NCBI RefSeq assembly: GCF_004025965.2
Contig: NZ_SAYU02000014.1
Location: 1 to 64,000 of the forward strand
Origin: Phycicoccus flavus
GTDB taxonomy: Bacteria > Actinomycetota > Actinomycetes > Actinomycetales > Dermatophilaceae
Length of the DNA stretch: 64,000 bases
Direction: 5' to 3'
The notes under the pieces were generated by a model, which made no database searches, was not told the origin of the DNA, and saw nothing but the letters and a program-made list of their open reading frames with translations. Shown piece by piece: positions 35,619 through 44,121 of the stretch. Numbering within the stretch: the first letter of the stretch is position 1; every line of letters starts with the position of its first letter. A program made the position numbers and the translations under genes.

Positions 35619-37112
35619 TCAGCCCCCGAGCACGGCGACGACGGCGGCGGCGGCCGGCTCGACGACGGCCAGCAGCGCGCGCGGGGCGATGCCGATGACC
35701 AGGGACAGCACCAGCAGCGGGGCGATGGCCCAGAGCTCGTGGGCGCGCACGTCCGTGAAGGTGGCGGACGCCGGGCCCGCCTCGCCGGTGAACAGCCGCT
35801 GGAGGGTCCACAGCAGCAGCGCGGCGACGAGCAGGATGCCGAGGAGGGCGACCGCGCTCCACGGGACGGCGGCGATGCTGCCGGTGAAGACCTGGAACTC
35901 GGCGACGAACCCGGACAGGCCGGGCAGCCCGAGCGAGGCGAACGCGGCGACGGCGAACAGGCCGGTGGTCCGTGGGGCCGGGCCGGCGAGGCCGCCGAAG
36001 GCGGAGATCTCGTAGGTCCCCGACCGGTTCCAGAACAGCCCGGCCAGGAGGAACAGGGCCGCGGTGACGAGGCCGTGGCTGACCATCTGGGTGACGGCGC
36101 CGGACACGGCCACCGAGCGGGCCTGCGCGGTGCTGCCGCCGACCACCCCGACCGCCCCGACGGCCAGCACGACGTACCCCATGTGGTTGACCGAGGTGTA
36201 GGCGATCATCCGCTTGAGGTCGCGCTGGGCCAGGGCCACGAGCACGCCCCACAGCACCGAGACGACGCCGACGACGAGGACCACCCACGCCCAGGACCGC
36301 CAGGCGTCCGGCAGCAGGGTCATCCCGAGCCGGACGAACCCGTAGGTCCCGAGCTTGAGCAGGACGCCGGCGAGCACCGCGGACCCGACCGCGGGGGCGT
36401 CGGTGTGCGCCGGGGGCAGCCACGTGTGGAACGGCACGGTCGGCGTCTTCACGGCGAGGCCGAGCAGGATCGCGCCGAGCACGACGACCCCGGCCGTGCC
36501 GCCGCCGGCGAACGGGTCCTGCCGGGCGAGCTGCACCATGTCGAAGGTGTGCGGGTCGGCGGCGAGGTAGAGACCGATGAACCCGGCGAGCAGCGCCAGC
36601 GAGCCGAGGAAGGTGTAGAGGAAGAAGGTCAACGCCGAGCGGGCCCGGTCGCCGTGGCCCCAGCCCGCGATGACGACGTACATCGCGACGATCGAGAGGT
36701 CGAAGAAGACGAAGAAGAGGATGAGGTCGGCCGCGGCGAACACGCCCACCGACACCGTCTCCAGGAACAGGAAGAGCGCCGCCCGTGAGGCGGGCCGGTC
36801 CTCGTCACGCAGCGCGAAGAGCGCACAGGCGAGGAAGACCACCGCGGTCATGGCGACGAGCGGCAGGGACAGCCCGTCGAGCCCGACGTGGTAGCTGGAG
36901 CCCACCCCCGGGATCCACGGTACCTGCTCCTCGAACGCCAGCGCGCCGGGCGCCGGCGTCTCGTACCGGGCCCAGAGGACACCGACGAGAACGACCTCGG
37001 CGAGGGACGCCGCCACCCAGCCCCAGCGCACGACGGCGGACGGCAGCCCCGGCAGGAGCAGCACGGCCGCGAGAGCGAGAGGGAGGAAGATCGTCAGGGA
37101 GAGCACGGTCAC
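35619..37112 (-). CDS. nuoM: NADH-quinone oxidoreductase subunit M-like antiporter subunit
   Basis: 497 residues, about 14 TM. Family markers: VKTPTVPFHTWLPPAHTDAP, LLKLGTYGFVRLGM, MIAYTSVNHMGYV and VSHGLVTAALFLLAG. The channel lysines in the TPTVPFH and LLKLGTYG helices are kept. The TM5 glutamate, invariant in most NuoM (WE/FE before xxLIPMY), is D138 in FFVFFDLSIVAMYV. The GTG start overlaps the nuoL stop (GTGA). It would form the middle proton-translocating module of the membrane arm. Confidence 0.94.
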   Translation of the reverse strand: MTVLSLTIFLPLALAAVLLLPGLPSAVVRWGWVAASLAEVVLVGVLWARYETPAPGALAFEEQVPWIPGVGSSYHVGLDGLSLPLVAMTAVVFLACALFALRDEDRPASRAALFLFLETVSVGVFAAADLILFFVFFDLSIVAMYVVIAGWGHGDRARSALTFFLYTFLGSLALLAGFIGLYLAADPHTFDMVQLARQDPFAGGGTAGVVVLGAILLGLAVKTPTVPFHTWLPPAHTDAPAVGSAVLAGVLLKLGTYGFVRLGMTLLPDAWRSWAWVVLVVGVVSVLWGVLVALAQRDLKRMIAYTSVNHMGYVVLAVGAVGVVGGSTAQARSVAVSGAVTQMVSHGLVTAALFLLAGLFWNRSGTYEISAFGGLAGPAPRTTGLFAVAAFASLGLPGLSGFVAEFQVFTGSIAAVPWSAVALLGILLVAALLLWTLQRLFTGEAGPASATFTDVRAHELWAIAPLLVLSLVIGIAPRALLAVVEPAAAAVVAVLGG

Positions 37113-39046
37113 CTCGTGAGGACGAGCAGGACGGCGCCGAGCGCCACGAGGGCGACGGCCTGGACGTAGTACTGGTGGAGCTGCCCGGTCTGCGGTCGGC
37201 GAGCGGCGGCCCCGGCCCGCCGGACCGCACCGGCCAGCGCCACGACCCCGCCGTGCACCCCGCGCTCGTCGGCCACGCGCGCCCAGCCCGCGAGCGCCCG
37301 CACCGGGCGGGCCGTCCCGACGACGCCGCCCGCGAACCCGTGGTCGGCGCGGTCCGCCGCCGGTGCGGCAGCCTCCCGCACCGGCCCCGCCGCCCCGTGC
37401 AGCGCCGCGCCGAGGTGGGCGTCGACCCGGTCCGCGACCCGCGCCAGGGCGAGCGTGGGCCGCACGAGCGCGCGGTGCGCGGCGGTCTCGACCCCGCCCC
37501 AGGACCCGGCCCACGTCCCGAGTCGTACCGGGCGCCACCACACCGCCGCGACGACGAGCAGCGACAGCGCCCCGGAGCCGACCACCTCGAGGACGCCCGG
37601 CTCGACGAGCGGACCCCCGACCACCCGGGCCAGGCGCTCGGCGACGGGCGGCAGCGCGAGCACCCCGAGCCCGCCCGCGACCGCCGCGAGGAGCACGACC
37701 GCCGCAGTCAGTATCCCCGGGACGACGCCCCGGGCCTCCTCCTCGGTGCCCCGCAGGGCCCGCGCCGCCTCGGCCTCGCCGGGCGCGAGCGGTGCCCACA
37801 GCACCCGCAGCACGGTCCCGGCGTACGCGGCGGACAGGGCCGCCCCGGCGAGCCCGACGACCCCGAGCACCGGGGAGTCCCGCCAGGCGGCGGCGAGGAC
37901 GAGGTCCTTGGTCGCCCACAGCGACAGCGGCGGCACTCCCGCGAGGGAGAACAGGGCGACGGTGGCCGCCACGCGCAGCACCGGCGAGGTCGCCACCTGG
38001 CCCCGCAGCCCGGCCAGCGCCTTGGTCCCGAGCGCCGACAGCCACGCCCCGGCGGCGAGGAACAGCGCCGCCTTGGTCGCCGCGTGGGCGACGAGGTGCG
38101 CCGTCCCGGCCGCCGGCGCCCCGACCCCGGCGGCGAGGACGACGAACCCCAGCTGGGCGGACGTGGAGGCTGCGAGGAGCTGCTTGAGGTCGCCCTGGCC
38201 GAGCGCGACGAGCCCGAGCGCGACGGTCGTCAGCGCCCCGGCCCAGGCCGCGGCGGGACCGGACCACGTCGTCGCGGCGAGCAGCGGCTCCAGCCGGACC
38301 AGGAGGTAGCCGCCCATCGCGACCATGGCCGCCGAGTGCAGCAGGGCGCTGACCGGCGCCGGGCCGTCCATCGCCCGGGAGAGCCAGAAGGCCAGGACGA
38401 CCTGGGCGGCCTTGCCGAGCGCGGCGACCAGCACGCCGGCCGCGACGAGGTCACGCCGGCCGGGCGCCACGCCGGCCAGGGCGTCCAGCGCCAGGTCGCC
38501 GCCCCCGGCCATCGCCGCGCCGGCGGCGAGGTAGAGGCCGAGGTCGGTCGTGCGGGTCGTGACGAAGGCGGTGAGGCCGGAGGACACCCGCCGGGCCTCG
38601 CGCCACTGCAGGCCGATGAGCGCGTACGACGTCGCGCCCATGACCTCCCACCCGAGCAGCAGGGCGGGCAGCGTCGTCGCGGTGACGGTGAGCAGTGCGG
38701 CGGCGGTGAAGAGCAGCATGAGCCCGTGGAAGCGGGCGCGGCCGGTGCGGACGTCGGCCGCTCCGCCGAGCAGCACCAGGGCCGCGACGCCGGCGACGGT
38801 GGGCGCGACGACGACGGCCGGCCCGCCGACGGCGAGCCCGAGGTCGGCGCCGGCGAGGAAGGGCACGCCCACCTGCGGCCGGGCGACCGCCACGACGACG
38901 GCGAGCACCGCCGTCACCGCCGCGACGCCCACCGCCGTCACGGGCGCCACCCGGTCCGCGAGGCCGCGCGGGAGGACCAGCAGCACGCCCCCGACGAGGG
39001 CCGGGAGCCCGGCGAGCGCCCACAGCGAGGCCTCGGCGGGGCTCAC
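37109..39046 (-). CDS. nuoL: NADH-quinone oxidoreductase subunit L-like antiporter subunit
   Basis: 645 residues. Conserved NuoL features: GWEVMGATSYALIGLQW with the TM5 glutamate, PVSALLHSAAMVAMGGYLL, LAASTSAQLGFV and HAATKAALFLAAGA with the TM8 lysine. The C-terminal part continues into an amphipathic segment and a final TM helix (YYVQAVALVALGAVLLVL), consistent with the lateral helix that braces the antiporter row. GTG start 10 bp after nuoK. Distal proton channel of the membrane arm. Confidence 0.94.
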   Translation of the reverse strand: MSPAEASLWALAGLPALVGGVLLVLPRGLADRVAPVTAVGVAAVTAVLAVVVAVARPQVGVPFLAGADLGLAVGGPAVVVAPTVAGVAALVLLGGAADVRTGRARFHGLMLLFTAAALLTVTATTLPALLLGWEVMGATSYALIGLQWREARRVSSGLTAFVTTRTTDLGLYLAAGAAMAGGGDLALDALAGVAPGRRDLVAAGVLVAALGKAAQVVLAFWLSRAMDGPAPVSALLHSAAMVAMGGYLLVRLEPLLAATTWSGPAAAWAGALTTVALGLVALGQGDLKQLLAASTSAQLGFVVLAAGVGAPAAGTAHLVAHAATKAALFLAAGAWLSALGTKALAGLRGQVATSPVLRVAATVALFSLAGVPPLSLWATKDLVLAAAWRDSPVLGVVGLAGAALSAAYAGTVLRVLWAPLAPGEAEAARALRGTEEEARGVVPGILTAAVVLLAAVAGGLGVLALPPVAERLARVVGGPLVEPGVLEVVGSGALSLLVVAAVWWRPVRLGTWAGSWGGVETAAHRALVRPTLALARVADRVDAHLGAALHGAAGPVREAAAPAADRADHGFAGGVVGTARPVRALAGWARVADERGVHGGVVALAGAVRRAGAAARRPQTGQLHQYYVQAVALVALGAVLLVLTR

Positions 39047-39056
39047 GACGACCCGC

Positions 39057-39359
39057 TCATCCGGCCAGGTCCGTCGCCGAGTCGGTCATGTCGCTCCCCC
39101 GGTGGCGGTGGACGAGGGTCGCCACGGCGAACCCGGCCGCCATCTCGACCGTCATCGCCGCGAGGACGACGAGCAGCAGCACCTGTCCGGCGGGGTCCGG
39201 CGCGAGGAACCACCACATCGCCCCGGCGGCGAGGAGGACGGCGTTGACCATGACCTCGAGGCCCATCATCACCATGACGACGACCTGCTGGGAGATCGCG
39301 CCGTAGAGGCCGACCGCGAAGAGGGCGGCGGCCACGAGCAGGACGGTCTGGAGGGTCAT
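39057..39359 (-). CDS. nuoK: NADH-quinone oxidoreductase subunit K
   Basis: 100 residues, three TM helices, the normal size. MGLEVMVNAVLLA carries the conserved TM2 glutamate and LAAMTVEMAAGFAVA the TM3 glutamate, both needed for proton coupling in complex I. Start overlaps the nuoJ stop (ATGA). Membrane arm subunit between J and L. Confidence 0.94.
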   Translation of the reverse strand: MTLQTVLLVAAALFAVGLYGAISQQVVVMVMMGLEVMVNAVLLAAGAMWWFLAPDPAGQVLLLVVLAAMTVEMAAGFAVATLVHRHRGSDMTDSATDLAG

Positions 39360-39928
39360 CGGCCCACCCCACCCCGGTGGGGGTCGCGCGGCGGCGAGGC
39401 GTCGAGGTCGTCGCCGAACCGGTCGTAGCGGGTGCGCCCGGCGGCCAGGACGACGCCGGTGACGATGGTGGCGACCATCACGGGGCTGACGACGACCATG
39501 ACGAGCATCTGCCGGCCCATGAGCGCCTCGCCGAGGGCAGCCGTGACGTCGGGCGCGGGCACCCCGCGGCGCACCGGCCACGGCACGAGCAGGGCCCCGG
39601 CCGCGAGGACGACGAAGGTGGCCGCCGAGACGCCGAGGGCCGCCCGGTTGTCGTGGACCATCGACATCGGCATGAGCGCCGGGTTCATCCCCATGTACAT
39701 GACCATGTAGACGCCCATGACGGCCATCTCCATGAGCATCATCAGCACGGTGACGACCCCGACGTAGCTCTGCTCGAGCAGCAGCAGGGCCAGCCCGACG
39801 GCGACGAACGACAGCGCCAGGGCGTAGGTGGCCCGGGCCATCGAGTCGACGACGAAGACGAGGACCGCCGAGGCGACGGCCACGAGGCCGAGGACCCAGA
39901 AGGCGACGTCGAGGAGCATCCCGGTCAT
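39356..39928 (-). CDS. nuoJ: NADH-quinone oxidoreductase subunit J
   Basis: 190 residues with five TM helices. The TM3 region YVGVVTVLMMLMEMAVMGVY corresponds to the pi-bulge helix but is unusually methionine-rich, and MGVYMVMYMGMNP continues this. The C-terminus is hydrophilic. ATG start overlaps the nuoH stop (ATGA). The subunit normally couples the quinone site to the proton channels. Confidence 0.9.
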   Translation of the reverse strand: MTGMLLDVAFWVLGLVAVASAVLVFVVDSMARATYALALSFVAVGLALLLLEQSYVGVVTVLMMLMEMAVMGVYMVMYMGMNPALMPMSMVHDNRAALGVSAATFVVLAAGALLVPWPVRRGVPAPDVTAALGEALMGRQMLVMVVVSPVMVATIVTGVVLAAGRTRYDRFGDDLDASPPRDPHRGGVGR

Positions 39929-40866
39929 CCTCTCGCGGCGACGACGACGGCGACGACGAGGTCCTGCACGAGCACGGCGGGCAGGAGGACGACCCAGCCG
40001 ACCTCCATCGCGAGCTCGGGCCGCACGGCCGGCAGCCGTCGGCGCAGCGCGACGAGCGCGCCGAGCAGCAGCACCGTCTTGACCAGGACCCAGGCCCAGC
40101 CCGGCAGCACCGGACCGCTCCCCCCGCCGAGGAACATCGGCACGGCGAAGGCGGCGCCGGCCGCGAGCAGCGCGTACCGCCCGGCCTGGACGAGCAGCCG
40201 GTCGACCCCGCTCAGCTCGGCGAGGACCCCGCCCGCGACGTCGCGCCCGAGCGGCACCGCGAACGGCCCCCAGAGCGAGAACGCGAGGACCCCGAGGCAG
40301 TAGACGACGAACGCGACGGGCATCCACACGACGAACCAGAGCCCTTCCTGCGCCGCGGCCACGTCGGCGACCCGCAGGCTCGCGGCCCCGACGGCGGGCG
40401 CGACGATCGCGAACATCAGCGGCAGCTCGTAGGCGAGCGCGAGGGCGAGGAAGCGGTAGCCGCCGACGAGGGAGTGCACCGAGTTCGGCCCCCAGCCGAC
40501 GAGCCACACGAGCACCCAGACGGCGACGTCCATGGCGTTGAACCAGACGACGCCGACGTCGAGGTCGGCGACGACCCAGCGGCCGAGCGGCACGACCGCG
40601 ACCATGAGCAGCGCGACGACGACGAGCCCCCCGCCGCCGAGCCGCCACAGCAGCACGTCGGACGACACCGGGGCCCGGCGTCGCTGGCGCAGCAGGCGCA
40701 CGGTCTCGTCCAAGGGGCGGGCGACGGCGGCGCCGGCGGGCAGGCCGGCGGCACGCGCCGCGAGGACGCCGTCGAGGACGACGGCCGCGAGGGCGAGGGC
40801 GAGGAGGATGCCCCCGGCGGCCGCGACCCCGCCCGGGCCGACCGTCACCGGCTGCGGGTCAGGCAC
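39925..40866 (-). CDS. nuoH: NADH-quinone oxidoreductase subunit H
   Basis: 313 residues, eight TM helices, similar length to standard NuoH. LALAYELPLMFAIVAPAVG keeps the glutamate motif of the quinone-chamber helix; the loop DRLLVQAGRYALLAAGAAFAVP and the C-terminal WVLVKTVLLLGALV helix follow. In complete complexes this subunit docks onto NuoB and NuoD, both absent as proper genes here. GTG start overlaps the preceding gene by 8 bp. Confidence 0.9.
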   Translation of the reverse strand: MPDPQPVTVGPGGVAAAGGILLALALAAVVLDGVLAARAAGLPAGAAVARPLDETVRLLRQRRRAPVSSDVLLWRLGGGGLVVVALLMVAVVPLGRWVVADLDVGVVWFNAMDVAVWVLVWLVGWGPNSVHSLVGGYRFLALALAYELPLMFAIVAPAVGAASLRVADVAAAQEGLWFVVWMPVAFVVYCLGVLAFSLWGPFAVPLGRDVAGGVLAELSGVDRLLVQAGRYALLAAGAAFAVPMFLGGGSGPVLPGWAWVLVKTVLLLGALVALRRRLPAVRPELAMEVGWVVLLPAVLVQDLVVAVVVAARG

Positions 40867-41989
40867 CGGCGGCCTCCCGCTGCGGCACGGGGTCGGGCAC
40901 GAGGTCGGACCCGAGGCTCGCGACGACGAGTCGCGCGGCCCCGAGGTCGCACCCCTCGAGAAGGGGGCCGACGGCGGTCAGCGGGACCGCCGGGACGTCC
41001 GGCACGGGCGCATCGAGCCCGGACGCGCCGTAGCGACGGGCGGCGGCCTCGGCCCGGGTGATGAGCACGAGCAGCCGGTCGCGGCAGTCCCCCACGACGT
41101 CCTCGGCCAGGCCGAGATCGCGCGCCCGCTCGGGCGTCACCGTCCCGGTGCCCGCGAGGGACCAGCGCAGCCACCGGGAGTGCTCGACCCGGTGGCGCAG
41201 GTCGACCAGCGTGGCGCGGGCGTCGTCGCCCCGGCGGGCGAGCAGCACGTCGCGGGCCGAACGGGCGGCGCGGGCGCCCTCCTCCCAGCCGGCGAGCGCG
41301 AGGACGGCGGCGACGTCGTCGCACCGGGCGGCGGCGACCGTGGCGGTGTCCTCCGGCAGCGGCTCGGACACCGGGTCGTGCTCCGGACCTCCCACGGCCG
41401 CGGCCGCCGCCGTGACGACGAGGTCGCCGTGCAGGACGACGTCGATCACGAGCCCGGCGGGCCAGTCCGGCAGGACCGGGCCCAGCCGCACCGGCAGCGC
41501 GTCCATCTCCAGGCCGTCCCGGTCCTGCTCGGCGCCCTCGGCGAGCGGGATGCCGTCCGGGGCCATGTCCATGTCGTCGTGGTCGTGACCGCCCGTGTCG
41601 TCGTGGTCGTGACCGCCCGTGTCGTCGCCGGGCCCGGCGCCTGCGGCGTCCCGCTGCTCGGCGTCCGCGCGCTGGCCGCGCCCGTCGACCAGGACGGCGG
41701 CGGCGCGGGCCAGGGCCGCGGCGGCGTCGCCCTCGGTGCGCACGTCGGCACGCGCCCGGGGTCCGGGCAGGGCCTCCCAGAGCCGGTCCACGACCTCGTC
41801 GAGTCCGCCGCGGACCTCGCCGACGACGAGCAGGACGTCCGCGCTCGCGGGCGTCTGCGCGATCCGCCAGCCCCGCGCGGCGACGGCCTGCTCGGCGGCC
41901 ATCCGTGCCGGGCGGGCCCCCGGGCACTCGACGACGAGCACCCGGGCCGCGCGCACGGCCCGTCCCACGACCCAGCGCCTCAGGCCCAC
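40859..41989 (-). CDS. His/Asp-rich accessory protein of the headless nuo operon, weak NuoB/NuoD-like features
   Basis: 376 residues from a GTG that overlaps nuoA; a GTG 21 bases later is also possible. The N-terminal 75 residues recall the 20-kDa subunit fold (RVLVVECP and TPASADVLLVVGEV resemble NuoB strands) but have only one cysteine, so no N2 iron-sulfur cluster can form. A His/Asp-rich linker with two copies of DDTGGHDH follows. The segment GLEMDALPVRLGPVLPDWPAGLVIDVVLHGDLVV resembles the start of NuoD. The C-terminal third is helical. Similar proteins occur in the minimal nuo clusters of other actinobacteria, as far as I recall. I infer a structural cap on NuoH rather than an electron carrier. 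Confidence 0.7.
   Translation of the reverse strand: MGLRRWVVGRAVRAARVLVVECPGARPARMAAEQAVAARGWRIAQTPASADVLLVVGEVRGGLDEVVDRLWEALPGPRARADVRTEGDAAAALARAAAVLVDGRGQRADAEQRDAAGAGPGDDTGGHDHDDTGGHDHDDMDMAPDGIPLAEGAEQDRDGLEMDALPVRLGPVLPDWPAGLVIDVVLHGDLVVTAAAAAVGGPEHDPVSEPLPEDTATVAAARCDDVAAVLALAGWEEGARAARSARDVLLARRGDDARATLVDLRHRVEHSRWLRWSLAGTGTVTPERARDLGLAEDVVGDCRDRLLVLITRAEAAARRYGASGLDAPVPDVPAVPLTAVGPLLEGCDLGAARLVVASLGSDLVPDPVPQREAAGA
41573..41620. repeat. 24-bp tandem duplication in the nuo accessory gene
   Basis: Two perfect in-frame copies of a 24-bp unit (41573-41596 and 41597-41620), with a partial third copy of about 7 bases after. On the coding strand each encodes DDTGGHDH. The region is a flexible, possibly metal-binding linker and would be prone to copy-number change. 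Confidence 0.85.
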
Positions 41990-42321
41990 CGCAGCGCCCC
42001 CTCGCGCCAGGCCCAGGCGACGGCGACGAGCAGCGCGCCGAGGAACACGAACATCTCCGTGACGGCGCTCGCGCCGAGGTCGGCGACGACGACGGCCCAC
42101 GGGTACATGAAGAGCATCTCGACGTCGAAGGCGAGGAACAGCAGGGTCGCGAGGTACCACCGCACGTGGTAGCGCGAGAGGGCGTGGGCCTGCGGCTCCC
42201 AGCCCGACTGGAAGGGCAGCGGCCGCAGCACCCCGCTCCAGGGCACGAGCAGCCAGTGCGCGAGGTACACGACGACGACGGCCGTCACACCGAGCCCGAG
42301 GGTGAGCAGGAGCCCGGTCAC
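41980..42321 (-). CDS. nuoA: NADH-quinone oxidoreductase subunit A
   Basis: 113 residues, three TM helices. Contains the family motifs PFQSGWEPQ (QSG/E-C-G type loop, here without the usual cysteine) and FLAFDVEMLFMYPWA with the conserved acidic residues of TM2. First gene of the eight-gene operon and the only anchor for the missing peripheral arm next to NuoH. GTG start (VTGLLLTLGL). Confidence 0.93.
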   Translation of the reverse strand: MTGLLLTLGLGVTAVVVVYLAHWLLVPWSGVLRPLPFQSGWEPQAHALSRYHVRWYLATLLFLAFDVEMLFMYPWAVVVADLGASAVTEMFVFLGALLVAVAWAWREGALRWA

Positions 42322-42381
42322 GACCGTCCCTCGTCCGGCTCGTCCTCGCAGGTCACGGTCCCAGTCTGTCCGACGCCGTGA

Positions 42382-42397
42382 CGGGAGCGGGCTCCCG
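42382..42397. terminator. Hairpin between GAF-ANTAR gene and nuoA
   Basis: CGGGAG-CGGG-CTCCCG, a perfect 6-bp stem with a 4-nt loop, 15 bases past the GAF-ANTAR stop and 60 bases before nuoA. It could be a terminator or attenuator between the regulator and the nuo operon. Confidence 0.45.
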
Positions 42398-42412
42398 GGT
42401 GCCGCGCGACCC

Positions 42413-43171
42413 TCACTCCTCCGGGAGCAGGTCGACCGACCGGGCGTGCTCGAGAAGGTCGCGTCCGGCCAGGCGCCGCTCGACGACGTCGCCGGCGACC
42501 TCGCCCAGCCTGCGTCCGTGGTCGCGCGCGTACCGTCGCATCACGCGGAAGGCGTCCTCGACGGTGAGGTCACCGACGTGGGCGATGACGCCCTTGGCCT
42601 GCTCCAGCACGACGCGGCTGGTCAGGGCGTGCTGCAGCTGGGCGTTGACCGTGGCCGAGTCCGCGGCGGCCCGTTCGTTGACGACGGCGACGCTCGCGAC
42701 GTGCGCCAGCGCCTGCCCCAGGTCGAGGTCGCTCCGGTCCAGGCTGCCGACCTGGCTGCCGAACAGCCCGAGGGTGCCGAGCACCGTCGTCTGCAGCCGC
42801 ATCGGCACCGCGTGCACCGACCGGAACCCGACCCCGTCGGCCGCGGCGCAGAAGGCCGGCCACCGGTCGGCCGTCGCGGCCAGCTCGGGGACGAGCACCG
42901 GCGTCCCGGTCCGGAAGCAGTCGAGGCACGGCCCCTCGTCCCGCTGCAGCTGGAAGAGCTCCAGGAGCCGGGTCCGCTCCGAGGACGCGGCGACGAGCCG
43001 CAGCACCCCTCGACCGTCGGACAGCAGCACCCCGGCGGCGGCCACGTCGAGCAGCCGCACGCAGTTCTCGCTGAGCCCGGCCAGCAGCTCGACCATGTCG
43101 TAGCCGCTCACCAGGTCGTTCGTCAGGTCCACGAACGCGTGGATGACGTCCTGTTCCCTCGTCGTGCTCAC
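42413..43171 (-). CDS. GAF-ANTAR RNA-binding regulator
   Basis: 252 residues: an N-terminal GAF sensor (about 10-165, with DEGPCLDCFRTGTPVLV) and a C-terminal ANTAR domain (about 175-235) reading LTSRVVLEQAKGVIAHVGDLTVEDAFRVMRRYARDHGRRLGEV in shape. ANTAR domains bind paired RNA hairpins and act as antiterminators. Its two cysteines within CLDC could sense redox or bind a ligand. Starts on a GTG that overlaps the upstream regulator (GTGA), so both are cotranscribed. It lies directly upstream of nuoA on the same strand, with a hairpin between. Confidence 0.9.
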   Translation of the reverse strand: MSTTREQDVIHAFVDLTNDLVSGYDMVELLAGLSENCVRLLDVAAAGVLLSDGRGVLRLVAASSERTRLLELFQLQRDEGPCLDCFRTGTPVLVPELAATADRWPAFCAAADGVGFRSVHAVPMRLQTTVLGTLGLFGSQVGSLDRSDLDLGQALAHVASVAVVNERAAADSATVNAQLQHALTSRVVLEQAKGVIAHVGDLTVEDAFRVMRRYARDHGRRLGEVAGDVVERRLAGRDLLEHARSVDLLPEE

Positions 43172-43914
43172 GTGCCCTCACCTCCCGGGGTGTCCGGGGG
43201 CGGGTCACGCTCCAGGACGAGTCGTCGTTCGATGATGTCCCACGCCACCTCGCTCGCGGTCCGACCGGTGGCGACAGCATGGCCCCTGAGCCGCATCGAC
43301 GCCTCCGCCGCGTCGACGTCGAGCTGGCTGATGAGCATCCCGGTCGCCTGGTGGACCTCGATCCGGTCCAGGTCCCCGAGTCGCTCGTAGTCGTCGTCCC
43401 GCGCGACCGACCGGCTGTCGGCGGCGAGCTCGACCAGGGGCAGGGCGGCCAGCTCGGCCGCGAGCATCCCCCCCGCCAGGTCGTCGTCGGTGAGATGCCC
43501 GGGTGCGGCTCGGAAGAGGTCCAGCGCCCCGACGCACACCGATGCCAGGACGATGGGCAGCGCGAAGACGGCGTGGATGCCGTCCCGCAACGTGGCGTCG
43601 GTGAAGCCCGGCCAGCGCAGCTCGTGCGGGGAGTCCAGGTCCGCCACGAGCACCGCGGTGCTCGTCCGGACCGCGTCGAGGCAGGGACCCTCGCCGAAGG
43701 TGAACTGGTACTCGTCGACGCGTCGGCTCTGCGCGCCACTGGCGCCGTAGGTGCCGCGCGACAGACCCTGGTGGACCATCGAGATGGCCGCCCCGTCGAC
43801 CCCCAAGAGGTCGACGCACGCCAGGCAGAGCAGGTCCGCCGTGGCGTGGCCGGGCTGCGAACCGGAGACGATGGACCCCAGTCGGGCACGGACGTCTCGG
43901 CGGGACGTCGTCAT
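43168..43914 (-). CDS. GAF-ANTAR RNA-binding regulator, second copy
   Basis: 248 residues with the same domain order as its neighbour: GAF (about 25-165; FGEGPCLDAVRTSTAVLV, ALPIVLASVCVGALDLF) and ANTAR (about 175-235; IEVHQATGMLISQLDVDAAEASMRLRGHA). Only one cysteine remains where the neighbour has two, so sensing may differ. Probably a divergent tandem duplicate. ATG start; the 207-bp gap upstream should hold the promoter. Confidence 0.9.
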   Translation of the reverse strand: MTTSRRDVRARLGSIVSGSQPGHATADLLCLACVDLLGVDGAAISMVHQGLSRGTYGASGAQSRRVDEYQFTFGEGPCLDAVRTSTAVLVADLDSPHELRWPGFTDATLRDGIHAVFALPIVLASVCVGALDLFRAAPGHLTDDDLAGGMLAAELAALPLVELAADSRSVARDDDYERLGDLDRIEVHQATGMLISQLDVDAAEASMRLRGHAVATGRTASEVAWDIIERRLVLERDPPPDTPGGEGT

Positions 43915-44121
43915 GGAGCGGGCCTCCCTCGCTCGTCCCGGCCCGGCGTCCTCACGCGGTGCCCCGGATCGCGGGGTGACGCCGGTCGGCGGACCCCGTA
44001 CAGGTCACGACCGTACCGTGGCCCGTCCCTCGACCCCCCGTCACGGACGCGTCGGACGAGACCCGCCACGGACCCGTGGCCCCGTCCTACACCCCTGCTG
44101 GTGGTCGGGACCACGGGCCGG

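Noticed and set aside
36785-39247. 820-codon plus-strand frame opposite nuoM, nuoL and nuoK
   Set aside because: Mirror of the conserved nuo genes, low-complexity translation, no start context.
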